64,000 nucleotides of DNA from Mimachlamys varia (lineage: Eukaryota > Mollusca > Bivalvia > Pectinida > Pectinidae), in the NCBI GenBank assembly GCA_947623455.1, contig OX392527.1, forward strand, positions 65,175,115-65,239,114. The letters are read 5' to 3'. Shown one piece after another: positions 1-12,262 of the stretch. The notes beneath the pieces were generated by a model that had not been told where the DNA came from, did not search any database, and saw nothing but the letters and a program-made list of their open reading frames with translations. Every line of letters starts with the position of its first letter. Position 1 is the stretch's first letter. Position numbers and translations under genes: made by a program.

Positions 1-1289
1 AAAGAAAACATACAAAAAAATCAATTGAGGAAACTCGCAGAAAAGTAACATTGTCTCGGACTGATAAAAAAATGTTCTACCTTAACAATATTACAAATGT
101 ATCCGAATTTACCACAACATTTTATGCATTCGGATGGAATTCACTTTATAAATTAAATGTCACCATTATATTATAACGTACAACATCAAACTTTCATAAA
201 ATAACAACTTGTGCCGTAGCTCGGGATCATAAATTAGACAATACCCAGAGCTTAACAGATTCTACAAAACACGATGATATGTTCCTACCGGATAAAATTA
301 TGAGAAATTGCACGCCATCATTCATGTTCATAATGAAGCATTTAATAGCTAAATTGAAGTTTTACAAATGTCATTTGACCCTTTATTAAGCGTATTCGTT
401 GAGTAAAACAAACCAGCAGACGACAACCGATTGAAGTATGGCGAAAACTAGGCTAGGCCTACATGGGTCAAGCCTAATACGATTTACCAAACTAACAAAA
501 TGAAAATATATGAATTAACAAGAAAACAAGCATCATATATATATTATGCAATAAACCACACAGTAATTATCAATACTTACTCTTTAGGGAGGCCCGTATA
601 GCCGAAAACAATAGTAGTCCGCTTCCACATGGTAGACATAAGGAACTTGCAACTAATATACTAATATGCGGATAGAGACGGGCTCAAATATCCGGACAGC
701 ATATTCCAAACTTGGACCGCACGGACTAAGTAATACGTAAATTAATTAGGTCCCATAAAATGATATCTGTCTGACAATATGTGTGTACATTAGATGCGTT
801 TGGGATATCTTAATGGCTTTCTCTTATGTTTGATAAGCAGTCATAACATATATGTTCAAAAGCACTAAATAGGAAGTATTCGCCGATTTACGTTTAATTT
901 GTTCTTACTTGTGAAGAAATTGGTATTTCTGTTGACTTATTTTCTAGCTGAGTATTAAATGGCTGGAAATCAATTATAATCATTAAAACTGGTAAAGGAA
1001 CGATGTTCTAAATTTAAAATAAACCTTTTGTTTTGACTTCAATAGGTGAATTTCTCGTTATGGCTCTCTGGCAGCCAGTTTTGGCACACGCATATGGAAG
1101 GCCTGGTATTTGATTGCACATTTTATTTTACAAAACTATCATTCTTTGCAATTACTAATTTCCGGGTAAGGATACGTTTGATACATTTAATTAGTTTCAC
1201 AGGGGCCTGGGAATTTGTTACAGGTAATTGCATACCTTGCCTGAGCTTAAATGGCCAGTGAAGGGGACATTTTTATCGAAAATTAAAAT
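1..1289. other. AT-rich non-coding stretch
   Basis: No exon, RNA gene or long repeat is recognisable. The only notable item is at 1198-1223, where an ACAGGGRCCTG...AATTTGTTACAG motif matches the end of the foldback element at 53651-53793 and a third partial copy at 15076-15100. Confidence 0.5.
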
Positions 1290-3845
1290 CGATCTAACCG
1301 CATATAAGTCCCTGATCTGACCCAGATCATATACGTCCCTGATCTGACCCAGATCATATACGTTCCTGATCTTACCAAGGACATATACGTCCCTGATCTA
1401 ACCAACGACATATATGTCCCTGATCTAACCAATGACATATATGTCCCTAATCTAACCAAGGACATATACGTCGCTGGTCTAACCAAGAACATTTACGTCC
1501 CTGATCTGACCAAGGACATATACGTCCCTGATCTAACCAAAGACATATACGTCCCTGATCTGACCAAGGACACATACGTCCCTGATCTAGCCAAGAACAT
1601 ATACGTCCCTGGTCTATAAAAGGACATATACGTCCCTGATCTAGCCAAGGACATATACGTCCCTAATCTAACCAAGGACATATACGTCACTGGTCTAACC
1701 AAGAACATTTACGTCCCTGATCTGACCAAGGACATATACGTCCCTGATCTAACAAAAGACATATACGTCCCTGATCTGACCAAGGACACATACGTCCCTG
1801 ATCTAGCCAAGAACATATACGTCCCTGGTCTATAAAAGGACATATACGTCCCTGATCTAGCCAAGGACATATACGTCCCTGATCTAACCAAGGACACATA
1901 CGTCCCTGTTTTAGCCAAGGACATATACGTCCATGATCCAACCAAGGACATATTCGTCCCTGATCTAACCAAGGACATATACGTCCCTGATCTAACCAAC
2001 GACATATCGGTCCCTGATCTAGTCAAGGACATATACGTCCCTGATCTGTCCAAGGATATATACGTCCCTGATCTAGCCAAGGACATATACGTCCCTGTTT
2101 TAGCCAAGGACATATACGTCCCTGATCTAACCAAGGACATATACGTCCCTGATCTAACCAAGGACATATACGTCCATGATCTAACCAAGGACATATACGT
2201 CCCTGATCTAACCAAGGACATATACGTCCCTGATCTAGCTAAGGACATAAACGTCGCTGATCTGACCAAGGACATATACGTCCCTGATCTAACCAACGAC
2301 ATATACGTCCCTGATCTAGTCAAGGACATATACGTCCCTGATCTGTCCAAGGATATATACGTCCCTGATCTAACCAAGGACATATACGTCCCTGTTTTAG
2401 CCAAGGACATATACGTCCATGATCTAACCAAGGACATATTCGTCCCTGATCTAACCAAGGACATATACATCCCTGATCTGTCCAAGGACATATACGTCCC
2501 TGATCTAACCAAGGATATATACGTCCCTGATCTAACCAAGGACATATACGTCCCTGTTTTAGCCAAGGACATATACGTCCATGATCTAACCAAGGACATA
2601 TACGTCCCTGATCTAACCAAGGACATATACATCCCTGATCTGTCCAAGGACATATACGTCGCTGATCTGACCAAGGACATATATACGTCCCTAATCTAGC
2701 CAAGTACTTATACGTCCCTGGTTTAGCCAAGGACATATACGTCCCTGATCTAACCAAGGACATATATGTCCCTGATCTAACCAAGGACATTTACGTCCCT
2801 GATCTAACCAAGGACATATATGTCCCTGATCTAAACAAGGACATATACGTCCCTGATCTAGCCAAGGACATATACGTCCCTGATCTAACCAAGGACATAT
2901 ACATCCCTGATCTGTCCAAGGACATATACGTCCCTGATCTAACCAAGGACATATACGTCCCTGATCTGACCAAGAACATATACGTCGCTGATCTGACCAA
3001 GGACATATATACGTCCCTAATCTAGCCAAGTACTTATACGTCCCTGGTTTAGCCAAGGACATATACGTCCCTGATCTAACCAAGGACATATATGCCCCTG
3101 ATCTAACCAAGGACATTTACGTCCCTGATCTAACCAAGGACATATATGTCCCTGATCTAAACAAGGACATATACGTCCCTGATCTAGCCAAGGACATATA
3201 CGTCCCTGATCTAACCAAGGACATATACGTCCCTGATCTAGCTAAGGACATATACGTCGCTGATCTGACCAAGGACATATATGTCCCTGATCTAACCAAC
3301 GACATATACGTCCCTGATCTAGTCAAGGACATATACGTCCCTGATCTGTCCAAGGATATATACGTCCCTGATCTAGCCAAGGACATATACGTCCCTGATC
3401 TAACCAAGGACATATACGTCCCTGATCTAACCAAGGACATATACGTCCATGATCTAACCAAGGACATATACGTCCCTGATCTAACCAAGGACATATACGT
3501 CCCTGATCTGTCCAAGGACATATACGTCCCTGATCTAACCAAGAACATATACGTCCCTGATCTGACCAAGAACATATACGTCCCTGATCTAACCAAGGAC
3601 ATATACGTCCATGATCTAAACAAGGACATATACGTCCCTGATCTGTCCAAGGACATATACGTCCCTGATCTAACCAAGAATATATACGTCCCTGATCTGA
3701 CCAAGAACATATACGTCCCTGATCTAACCAAGGACATATACGTCCATGATCTAAACAAGGACATATACATCCCTGATCTGACCAAGAACATATACGTCCC
3801 TGATCTGTCCGAGGATATATACGTCCCTGATCTAACCAATGACTA
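1290..3845. repeat. Minisatellite A, 27-bp unit
   Basis: About 94 tandem copies of a 27-bp unit whose core reads ACATATACGTCCCTGATC followed by TAACCAAGG. Copies differ at a few positions (TAACC/TGACC/TAGCC, AAGG/AAGA). Because 27 is divisible by 3, the minus strand stays open and gives spurious ORFs with a 9-residue MSLVRSGTY period. A higher-order period of about 326 bp (12 units) is visible: the variant AAGTACTTATACGTCCC occurs at 2702 and again at 3028. The core also occurs outside the array in short palindromes (13947, 14151, 55358, 55652), so the array may be an expansion of that dispersed motif. Confidence 0.97.
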
Positions 3846-5303
3846 ATATATGTCAGTTCATGTCTAAAACTAGCTTAACAAATTATCAGGCCCTGTCCCT
3901 GTGTTCAGGCGCCATAAAGTATATGAATATGTGTGTATTTTCGCATAGCATACTACAGGCACTGCGTGTTTGCCGTGTTTACAGTGAGTCCGCGTAATGA
4001 TGAAAATCTGAAAGTATGACTTTGACCACAGCATTACACTGTAAAGTTTTATAGGTGCTTTGACATTCATGTTATTTTATAGCTATACATGTATCATGCA
4101 TTCAGAATAATATCAGATACACTTATATATCTGTAACGTAACTTTATTTATCTCCAAGTACAATATGTACCATCACAAACTTAGATAGCAGCTCTAATGT
4201 AATTCTGTGGTACCATATATATCTGTACCTTTAATTCTCTCAAGATTTAGTAATTGTATGCTCCCGTGTTCCATATCTTTCTGCCATTATTTTGTTTCTG
4301 TAACATAATTAACTCCTCCATGGATAGATATATTGAACCATTACTTTGGTAATATATGTAGTTGTATGAAGACGCAAATCAGGTTCTGGCTATTAGTCTA
4401 CTTAAAACTAAAGTTACATCGCTGACATTGGAGAGCCTTTTCTCAGACCAGTGTATATTGTATTCGCTGGTATGCCATTTGAGCACCAACAGCTTTTCAC
4501 TGTAAAACTGACTTATAAAACTAACTAAGCACTATCATAGTGTCACACATTACATCACATATTACAAATACAAGTATGAGTAAAATGTACAATGGTAATC
4601 AAGACCACTTTTAAATTGATGAAAAGCCTTAATTGTCATATTAGGATCAAACTTATGTGTCAATATCTGTCAGCAGCATGTATCTGCAATTATAAGTAAA
4701 GGTCATACATGTATACGGTGTGATGACCTGTTCCCAACTAACAATCAGGGGCCCCGGGGTTATTATCAGGCCTTTTAACCTGATACATGTTGACCAGGAG
4801 GAGTTGAGGCCTGGGGGGGGGGGGGGGTCTTTATCTAATAAGACGACCAAGTGTAAGCCTGTCTAAATCTTCACATCTGATCTGACCTGATACAGACACA
4901 ACATTGAATAGGGAGGGGACGGACAACACCCAATTATCAAAAGCCATTCATTGTTTATTGTGTTTTGAGGTTGTTGTAGTTTGAAAACTTTCAAATGTGA
5001 AGCAGTAATTCTTCTTCACGTTATACTTGAATGTCTAATGTTTTAATTAAAATATAACAGTCTTATAACATTATATATCCATTCTGATCAACTAATTTTA
5101 TAACACATTTCATACAAAGATTAAACAGCAGGCATAGTCTATATTGCTAGTTAAACAACTAAGTAATGACACTTTATATAAACATATACAGCAACAAATA
5201 TATTGATTGATTGATTTAAACAGATATATATACATGTATATATATTTTGTACTATCTACAATTTAAAATGTAATATGAATGTGGCCCTATATGTAGAGTA
5301 TTA
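3846..5303. other. AT-rich non-coding DNA
   Basis: No gene is supported. It contains a run of 15 G at 4813-4827. Codon-free, AT-rich sequence otherwise. Confidence 0.5.
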
Positions 5304-5451
5304 ATGCCTGATAGGACTTCAGGTAGACTTGGCGTGGACCAGGAGTGCACTCTTAGTTCATCTGGAGTCCAAACGGAGTGCACTCCAAGTTTACCTGGAG
5401 TCCAAAAGAGTGCACTCCAAGTCCAAACAGAGTGCACTCGGTGTGCACTTT
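5304..5451. repeat. Short 33-bp imperfect tandem repeat
   Basis: About 3.5 imperfect copies of a roughly 33-bp unit with the cores GGAGTGCACTC and CTGGAGTCCAAA. Small ORFs on both strands across it are by-products of the repeat. Confidence 0.75.
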
Positions 5452-5916
5452 GTGTAACCTTCAGTCTACACTCAAATGTAGTTCGTCAACATGTACGAAA
5501 ACAAGCGATAGAGAGCAATATTACATCCAGATCGTCAATCAAATATCTCTCGTTATATTAGCAGGGAGATATCCGGATTATCGAGGGTCCATTTTACATA
5601 TTTCGGACGTATTGTCAAAAATAAGAAAAGCAAATTTATTCTTTAATCGGACAATGCAGATGTTTGTTTTCTTTGTATCTTTCTTTTCTGAGATTATCAG
5701 CATCACTGGAATGTGTCGTCAGGTACGTACAAATAAACAGGAAACTATGTAATGGATGCTTTGATTAAAGCCTATTGAACAATGTGTCGAGAAAAGAATT
5801 TATTTTATAGACAATGTTTCTTAATAAACGTATAAATAACTAAAAATGTCACTCACATTAAAAAGTTAAAATATTGACAAACAGTTACATCTTCTGTATC
5901 ATTGAACAAGCATATA

Positions 5917-8900
5917 AATACAATACAATACAATACAATACAATATATTTTATTAAAAGTGTCACATGTCAATTTTACATATAAAATTACATAATATAAG
6001 CATATTATAAAATATACAACATTTTATTAAGATTGACAACCAGCCTATTAAGGCTTACGAGACACTAAATATTGTAGTACCTGTACAGCTAGATATGGAA
6101 ACTATTTCACTGTTGTTAAGAAAGTGGTGTTTAAAAACACATTCTTCTGCGATACATCTTGTGAACTGTGCTTGCTAACATATATTGCAAATTGGATTCA
6201 TTCATTAAAATATTGAGCTTCTGTACATTATTTAAAAAGTTAAAATATGGACAAATCTGTTCAGCTATGGTAAAAAGATGAGCTCTGATATCTGAATAAA
6301 AATCGCATACAAGTAAGAAATGACATTCGTCTTCTATACAATTTAGATCACATAATGTACAAACCCTATTTTCTAAAGCTATTATGGGACGAGAATACCG
6401 ACCCGTCTCAATATTCAACTTTAAATTGCCGCTACGGAATTTAGCTATAACCTGTCTATATCTGAAATCCATAATACTAGAGGCATATGTTTCGGTATGA
6501 TTACTGGTTTTATACAACCTATACGTTCTCAGCTTATTGCCATTGTTACATTTTTTGTCATTGTGTAACTCGTTAAACCATTTTAAATTATCGACACTTA
6601 TAAAATGATACTTAATTAACTTGATACATTCTTTGGTAGATATTAAAGGATTGCCGATCAGTTGATCTAGGTTATTGTCTCTTAGTAGGTGCACAACTCT
6701 GCTATCCCAACTGCCTTTGATAGAGAGTGACCAATTATGAACTTTTTTCAATAGTCTATTTTCCTCTACGGATTTTAAATATATCCACAGTCTACAAACT
6801 TCTACTTTCTGGTTGAATTCGCAAGAGTTCCATCCAAGATCGCCTCGTGCGGCGATATTGGACCCGTTTTTTCCCGTTCCGAGGAAGTATCTGCACGCGC
6901 GGTTTTGCACTGTTTGAACGAAACGGTATTTGTTATGTCCCCATAGCGCTCCACCATAGAAAAGAACAGGTTCCACTAGAGACGTGTATAGTTGTTTGAA
7001 AACTGCCAGCGACATCCCTCCCGCGAATTTCGATTTAGTTATAACTGCACTTAAGGCTCTATTTGCTGATTTAGCTAACTCACGCACTGATACCGTCAGA
7101 TCCAGATATTCTGTAAACCAAAATCCCAAGTATCGATAACGATCAACATATCCAATATCCAAATCTCCACACTTGAAAACGAAAGTAGATCGAAGACTTG
7201 AGGGGTTTCTAAAATGGATCACTTTTGTTTTATCCTTGTTAATCGAGAGTCGCCATTTATTACACCAATTACGTAGACATTGAAGCATCCTTTGCAGCGA
7301 AAGTTCGTCAGAAGCTAGTAGCGCGATGTCATCCGGGTACATTAGAAGCGAAATCATGTTGTTGTCGAATTTTACTCCACATTGTAAAGCCTTAATGTCA
7401 CTCGCCAGGTCGTTCACATAGATAGAAAATAGAGCAGGCGAGATATTACAGCCTTGTTTTACTCCTTGTGAGACGTTGAACCAGTCGGTGACGTAATTAT
7501 TTAGACGTACTGCACATCTGACGTCACTGTATAACGATTTGACGGCGTCCATGAAAGCTCCGTCGATACCGATTGCGTATAATTTATACCACAAGCACTC
7601 GCGGTTAACGGTGTCAAACGCCTTCCGTAAATCAACAAAGCATACAAAAGTCGAAAGTTTTTTCAATTTCCTATTATTGACGATATTATAAAGAGAATAA
7701 ATGTGATCCAGGCAACTTCTTTTCCGACGAAAACCATTCTGTTCGTCTGCCAGTACATCGTGTAAGTCTAGCCATTTGTTTAATCTTTGGCCGAGAATGT
7801 CTGTGTAGATTTTACAAGGAATAGATAGTAATGAAATTCCGCGGTAACTAAGAGGATCTGTGGGATCTTTGGTGTCCGATTTCGGAATTGGCTGTATTAT
7901 TCCTGATGACCAGTCACGTGGTATCTCTCCATTAACGAAACAATGTGTAAATATTTTAAGGAGAGCGTTAACGCTAACATCGTTACGAAGTACATCCGCT
8001 GGAATATTGTCGAAGCCGGTTGATTTTCCCAGTTTTGCCCTGTATAGAGCGGTTTACACCTCCTCACGTGTAATTACGGCGTTTAATATGGTAGTATCTA
8101 AGGGACGACCCGGCCCGGCGGCACCATCCCTTAAACATCCCTTTATTGTTTCCAGATGGGCATCATCAAACGTCTCCGTAGTAGCAGTACCATTGTATAA
8201 TGTTTTGTATGATGACTGCCAGTGCTTCAGAACACTGTCCACGTTTGATACACTATTGCCGTCGGAGTCGGTCACCGTCATTGGTATGCGAGATGAGCGG
8301 TCATTTGCCATACCATATTTACCAATTTCTCTCCACAACTCCCGCGATTTATTCTCAGAATGTAGGTCGTGTAATTTTGATGGCTCCTTAAGTTGGTAGC
8401 GACGTTTTGATTTTCGGTTCAGTTTGTCGAATTTTTTACGTTCATGTAAAAAGTTGGTCTTAAGCCTCCTTCTCGTAGTCGCGTGTCCCTTACACTTTAA
8501 CCATTCGCGTTCCTTTTCCCGCGCTAAATTACACTGGAGTTCCAAATCCTGATTCCAGTAAGGTTTGTATAATGATTTCTTGTGTTTCTGTGGTATAATT
8601 TTTGTTACTTTACTTTCCATATGTTTGTCCATTTGAGATATGATAAATTCACTGAAGTCAGTATAAGCCTTATTTACATCACTAAGTTGATTAATGTCAT
8701 GTTCTATTTTCAGTAATGTTGCTGTAATGTCCTCACGATATACTTCGCCGTTGAGAAAGTCGGGGGGGGGGGGGAGCGAAGATAGGATATAACGCTTTTT
8801 CTTGGTACTGTTTTGAATGACATTTTCCTTTTCAGTTATGTTCACTTTCGTCTGCAGTGTCCAGTGTAGTACTGAGTGGTCTGGGACACTATCATGTCCA

Positions 8901-9003
8901 CGCAGACCCAGTTCATCTATAGTGTCCGATATCGTCTTTACCTTAAAATCACTGTAAAGAGATAATTGTTCGTGTGGGACTATGACGTAGTCAACGACTA
9001 AAA
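5917..9003 (-). mobile_element. 5'-truncated non-LTR retrotransposon (LINE)
   Basis: A LINE on the minus strand, running from the C-terminal end of an endonuclease domain (about 9003-8850) through reverse transcriptase to a short 3' UTR. It ends in a simple-repeat tail at 5917-5946, (TTGTA)n on the element strand. The endonuclease remnant shows the VPDHSVLHW motif that carries the family histidine. Upstream of about 9010 the frame closes at a homopolymer and no further endonuclease is recognisable, so the copy is 5' truncated or decayed. It belongs to the Jockey/CR1/I-like supergroup by its EN-RT-CCHC layout; the clade cannot be set by eye. Confidence 0.9.
6131..9003 (-). pseudogene. LINE ORF2: endonuclease remnant, reverse transcriptase, CCHC end
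   Basis: Read on the minus strand, the frame is continuous from about 9003 to 6131 except for one in-frame TAA at 8051-8053. The RT palm is clear: FVDLRKAFDTVNR (motif A), SQGVKQGCNISPALFS (motif B) and MYPDDIALLA (motif C). The usual second residue of motif C is Ala; here the codon at 7334-7336 gives Pro next to the catalytic Asp pair. A C-terminal CTLC...CHFLLVC zinc-knuckle-like motif follows. A proline run at 8762-8774 reflects a 13-bp poly-G tract. The stop plus the Pro substitution make this copy very unlikely to be active. It would copy its own RNA at a nicked target (target-primed reverse transcription) in intact relatives. Confidence 0.9.
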
Positions 9004-9005
9004 CG

Positions 9006-10160
9006 ATAAATGGTACATAAATGTTGGGGTTTTTTCACGTGAATACCATGAATCTTACTTGATTATAGTCATCTTGAATGATTAAAAATGTGATTCTATT
9101 ACGTCAGTTTAAAAGTTCATTGTCCGTTCACCGGGTACAGCTGATTACAGGTAAAACCCTACAGGTAAGATGCGTTGGTTGTCCCGTGGTCAGGGAAATA
9201 ACAGCCCCGAGCACAATTCCATACATTCCCCCGTAATCAGGGTGTGTTCTCCGAACGCCAACATTTTTTTTAACAATAGGTAGGTGTTGTTTTTGAAAAC
9301 AATGGGAAGTCAATTATATACTGTTTCATATAAACTGCCCTTTTCACCTTACCTGTGATTTACCTGTGAACTCACCTTACCCAAGATTTAACTGTGGACA
9401 GTCAGCACCACAATTGCATTAAATTATACATTTTTTTCAAAAATACAAGGATACATTTATAAAGAAATAAAAGAAAATTATCGAATGAGTAATCAGCAGG
9501 TAATTGTAAATAAAATACAACCCAGAGATAATCATATATTGAAGAAATAAAGAGAAATATAGAAAAGTATTCAATAAAGTATAATTAGTCTTAAATTGTT
9601 AGAAATTTGTTTTAGTTATCTAGGAATTCTGTTGATATATAACAGAAACTTCTTGACAACACAAGAGAAAATAGCTGAACAAAGTTGAAAAGCTTTATTT
9701 GGAATTATGAATGTTTTTAAAAGAAAATATTTCAATTTTGAAACCCAACTAAGTTTTTGTTACACTTTTGTAAGTAGCATTTTAAGTTTTGTATCTGAAG
9801 TGCGGGGGGTTTCATTCAGCACCTAATATTGAAAAAAAAAATACATCTAAATTTTTGTAAGAGAATTTAGGGGTTAAGAAAAGTACTCCAAATATCATGA
9901 TCAGTCATGAATTAGGAAGACTTTCATTTATTATGATTCGAAAGTTTATCACTTTCAAATATTTGCTTAAAGTTAAAAACTCGGACAATTGTATGTTATG
10001 ATGAAATGGTTGAAAAGGGCACTGCATGAGTGGACCGAAAGTATAAGAAACAATCTGTTAAGAATAGGTTTGGGATATGTGTAGCAAACAGAAAATACAG
10101 ATATGAAGGTAAAGCATTAATCACTATTTAATATAGAGTGACAGATATTTTTTCAATAAT
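9006..10160. other. Non-coding; diverged repeat end at 9120-9290
   Basis: No gene seen. At 9228-9275 the sequence is an inverted match to 12818-12866 (core AATGTTGGCGTTC), so the two stretches look like ends of one repeat family lying either side of the LINE/Tc1 block. ACAGGTAA and TTACCTGT motifs recur around 9140-9380 and 12719-12755. Confidence 0.4.
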
Positions 10161-10257
10161 GTATTGACTATTTAAATGTGTCATCAAAATGTTCACTTGG
10201 AAAATTCATTAGTGGTAATTTTGTCTTTAAACCGAATTTAACAAATCCTATTTGTTT

Positions 10258-10609
10258 AAAGAAATGGCAAAAATCAGATTGTCGTCTCATAAACTGAATA
10301 TTGAAATTGGACAGTTTAATCATAAAAGATCAAATTAATAGGATTTGTATGTATTGCGACAGTGGATTGTACCGTTTTGTAATAAAACACAGTCATTATG
10401 AAAAACGTTTCATCAAACTGTATTATCATAGAAAACCTAATACGGCAAAAATGTACAAATTTTTAAAACCAGCCAAGGATCTTTCAAATTTAGGTAACTT
10501 TATTGTCCTATGTAACAAAAGACGATTGAATACATTTTAATTGAGTGAAATACCTCTCTACACTATCGCTATGGTTGTGTCTTAAATTGTGGTCTGTGCG
10601 TGTCCGAAC
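10258..10609 (+). pseudogene. 3' end of a second, decayed LINE (left part)
   Basis: The translated stretch aligns by eye with the C-terminus of the LINE ORF at 6131: KLNIEIGQF against KLNIETGRY, then NRICMYCD against NRVCTLCD, and FVIKHSHY in place of FLLVCDFY. One in-frame TAA separates the first part from the ORF that starts at 10301 and stops at 10540. The copy lies on the + strand and is interrupted at 10610 by the Tc1 element; its 3' UTR resumes after 12155. It is not a host gene. Confidence 0.65.
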
Positions 10610-12155
10610 TATACTGAAACGAAAAAGAAACGCAACATGGAAAATTGTGATTAATTTTGTATTAAATATACATATCTGTATAAAAATCGCCGATATAAAC
10701 TTGCAACCTGCCTAACACCCATACCAATCTTCAAAATCACCCAAGTGTGACTAGAGACCTATGCACTTCCAGCGCGGTCAAAACATCAAAAACCGTGCCT
10801 GTACAAACATATGCGTTCTTTTTTCATTCAAACCAGTATCAATTCATCACTAACATTGAGCCACATCATCGCCAATACTTTTGCAAACAATAATTCCTTT
10901 TACAATTATGCCACGGTTATCAAAGGTTGATAGAGGACGTGCTATAGCGATGCTTCTGGCAGGGAACACGCAACTTCACGTCGCTCGACAATTCAGAGTT
11001 CACAAATCGACTATTAGTCGATTAGTTTCACGTCTTAACGCAACAGGAAGAGTCGATGACCAGCCGAGATCAGGACGTCCACGCGTAACGTCGCGACGTC
11101 AAGACCGGGTTCTTAGGTTGGCACACCTGCGTAACAGGAGATTAACGGCCGCTGAAACGGCAAGGAATACGATTGGTAATCATAACCGTCGAATTCATCC
11201 CCAAACAGTGATCAACAGACTGCGTGAGGCTAATTTGCGTGCAAGGCGACAGTACGTTGGTTTACCACTAACACCGCAACGTCGAGCACGTCGTATGCAA
11301 TGGGCAACGGCACATATGCCCAGACGTTTTCCTATGAGACGTTGGAGGTCTATGCTCTTCACCGATGAATCTCGATTCACGTTATTTCGAGCAGATGGCC
11401 GTCAACGTGTGTACCGGCGTCGAGGCGAACGTTTTGCTGACGCCTGTGTTTTGGAACACGACCGATTTGGGGGTGGATCAGTTATGGTTTGGGCGGGAAT
11501 CTCCCATGGTTTGAAGACGCCTTTGGTGATAGTCAATGGGAATTTAACGGCCGTACGCTATCGGGATGAGATCCTTAGGCCCCATGTTGTGCCGTTTGTT
11601 AGGCAGCATCATCTAACCTTTCAGCAAGATAACGCAAGACCACACGTTGCAAGAGTCTGTAGAGACTTTCTTGCGACACAGAACATTGCTCCTATAGATT
11701 GGCCTCCATATAGCCCCGACCTGTCCCCAATCGAGCATTTGTGGGATGAATTAGACAGAAGAATTCGAAATCGCCGTAACCCCCCAAATACCCTCCCTCA
11801 GTTAGCAAATGCACTCGTCCAAGAATGGAATAACATTCCAATACGGAAAGTCAATGCCCTGATGAACTCAATGCAACAAAGAATTAGAGATGTGATAACT
11901 GTTCGAGGAGGACACACACGATATTAGGGCACGGTTTCAAAACTGCTGCCATTTCAACTTGGATTCACGTAGGGTACTACCAATCATGACCTTCTAGCAA
12001 AGTGACCTGTTCTTAAAAATCTCTAAATATTGAATAAGGATGTTACATCAATATTCAATATTAACTATTTCATATGAAATTTAAACATAATGCTCACAAT
12101 TATTATTTTATTAAACCTACAATTTGAAGTTGCGTTTCTTTTTCGTTTCAGTATA
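10610..12155 (+). mobile_element. Tc1/mariner transposon, apparently intact
   Basis: Perfect 27-bp terminal inverted repeats, counting the TA target duplication, lie at 10610-10636 and 12129-12155. They start TATACTGAAACGAAAAAG and end AAACGCAAC. Taking TA as the duplicated target at 10610-10611 and 12154-12155, the element body is about 1,542 bp. It is inserted in the 3' UTR of a LINE copy. Identical ends and an unbroken transposase frame suggest recent insertion and possible present activity. Confidence 0.95.
10908..11927 (+). CDS. Tc1-type DD34E transposase
   Basis: A complete 339-residue transposase, counted from the ATG at 10908; an ATG nine codons upstream at 10881 is also in frame but gives a less typical N-terminus. 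An N-terminal helix-turn-helix region (about residues 1-55, with STISRLVSRL) is followed by a GRPR-type basic hook (SGRPRVTSRR), both for binding the inverted repeats. The catalytic core has FTDESRF for the first Asp, QQDNARPH for the second and SPIEHLWDEL for the Glu. I count 34 residues between the second Asp and the Glu, which defines the Tc1 family. It would cut and paste the surrounding element at TA dinucleotides. No frameshift or stop is present. Confidence 0.95.
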   Translation: MPRLSKVDRGRAIAMLLAGNTQLHVARQFRVHKSTISRLVSRLNATGRVDDQPRSGRPRVTSRRQDRVLRLAHLRNRRLTAAETARNTIGNHNRRIHPQTVINRLREANLRARRQYVGLPLTPQRRARRMQWATAHMPRRFPMRRWRSMLFTDESRFTLFRADGRQRVYRRRGERFADACVLEHDRFGGGSVMVWAGISHGLKTPLVIVNGNLTAVRYRDEILRPHVVPFVRQHHLTFQQDNARPHVARVCRDFLATQNIAPIDWPPYSPDLSPIEHLWDELDRRIRNRRNPPNTLPQLANALVQEWNNIPIRKVNALMNSMQQRIRDVITVRGGHTRY

Positions 12156-12262
12156 TATTGGGTTGTACATATCTATTTGTATTTTGCATTGTATATATGC
12201 ACATGTATGTATATATCTTGTACTGATAAACCGTAAGGTTTAAGGTAATAAATGAATTGAAT
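12156..12262 (+). mobile_element. LINE 3' UTR (right part, after Tc1)
   Basis: Continuation of the LINE copy at 10258-10609. It ends GGTTTAAGGTAATAAATGAA followed by TTGAATGG, the AATAAA plus short-repeat tail style of CR1-like elements. Removing the Tc1 element and one TA joins the two halves. Confidence 0.55.

Noticed and set aside
1283..3839. Long minus-strand ORFs (up to 323 codons) with a MSLVRSGTY period
   Set aside because: They are the translation of a 27-bp tandem repeat, with no start context, splice sites or non-repeat domain; frames shift wherever a unit length changes.
7860..8399. 179-codon + strand ORF
   Set aside because: It is antisense to the LINE reverse transcriptase frame, which carries recognisable motifs.
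10301..10540. 79-codon ORF as a host gene
   Set aside because: It resembles the C-terminal zinc-knuckle end of the LINE ORF at 6131 and is followed by a LINE-type tail.
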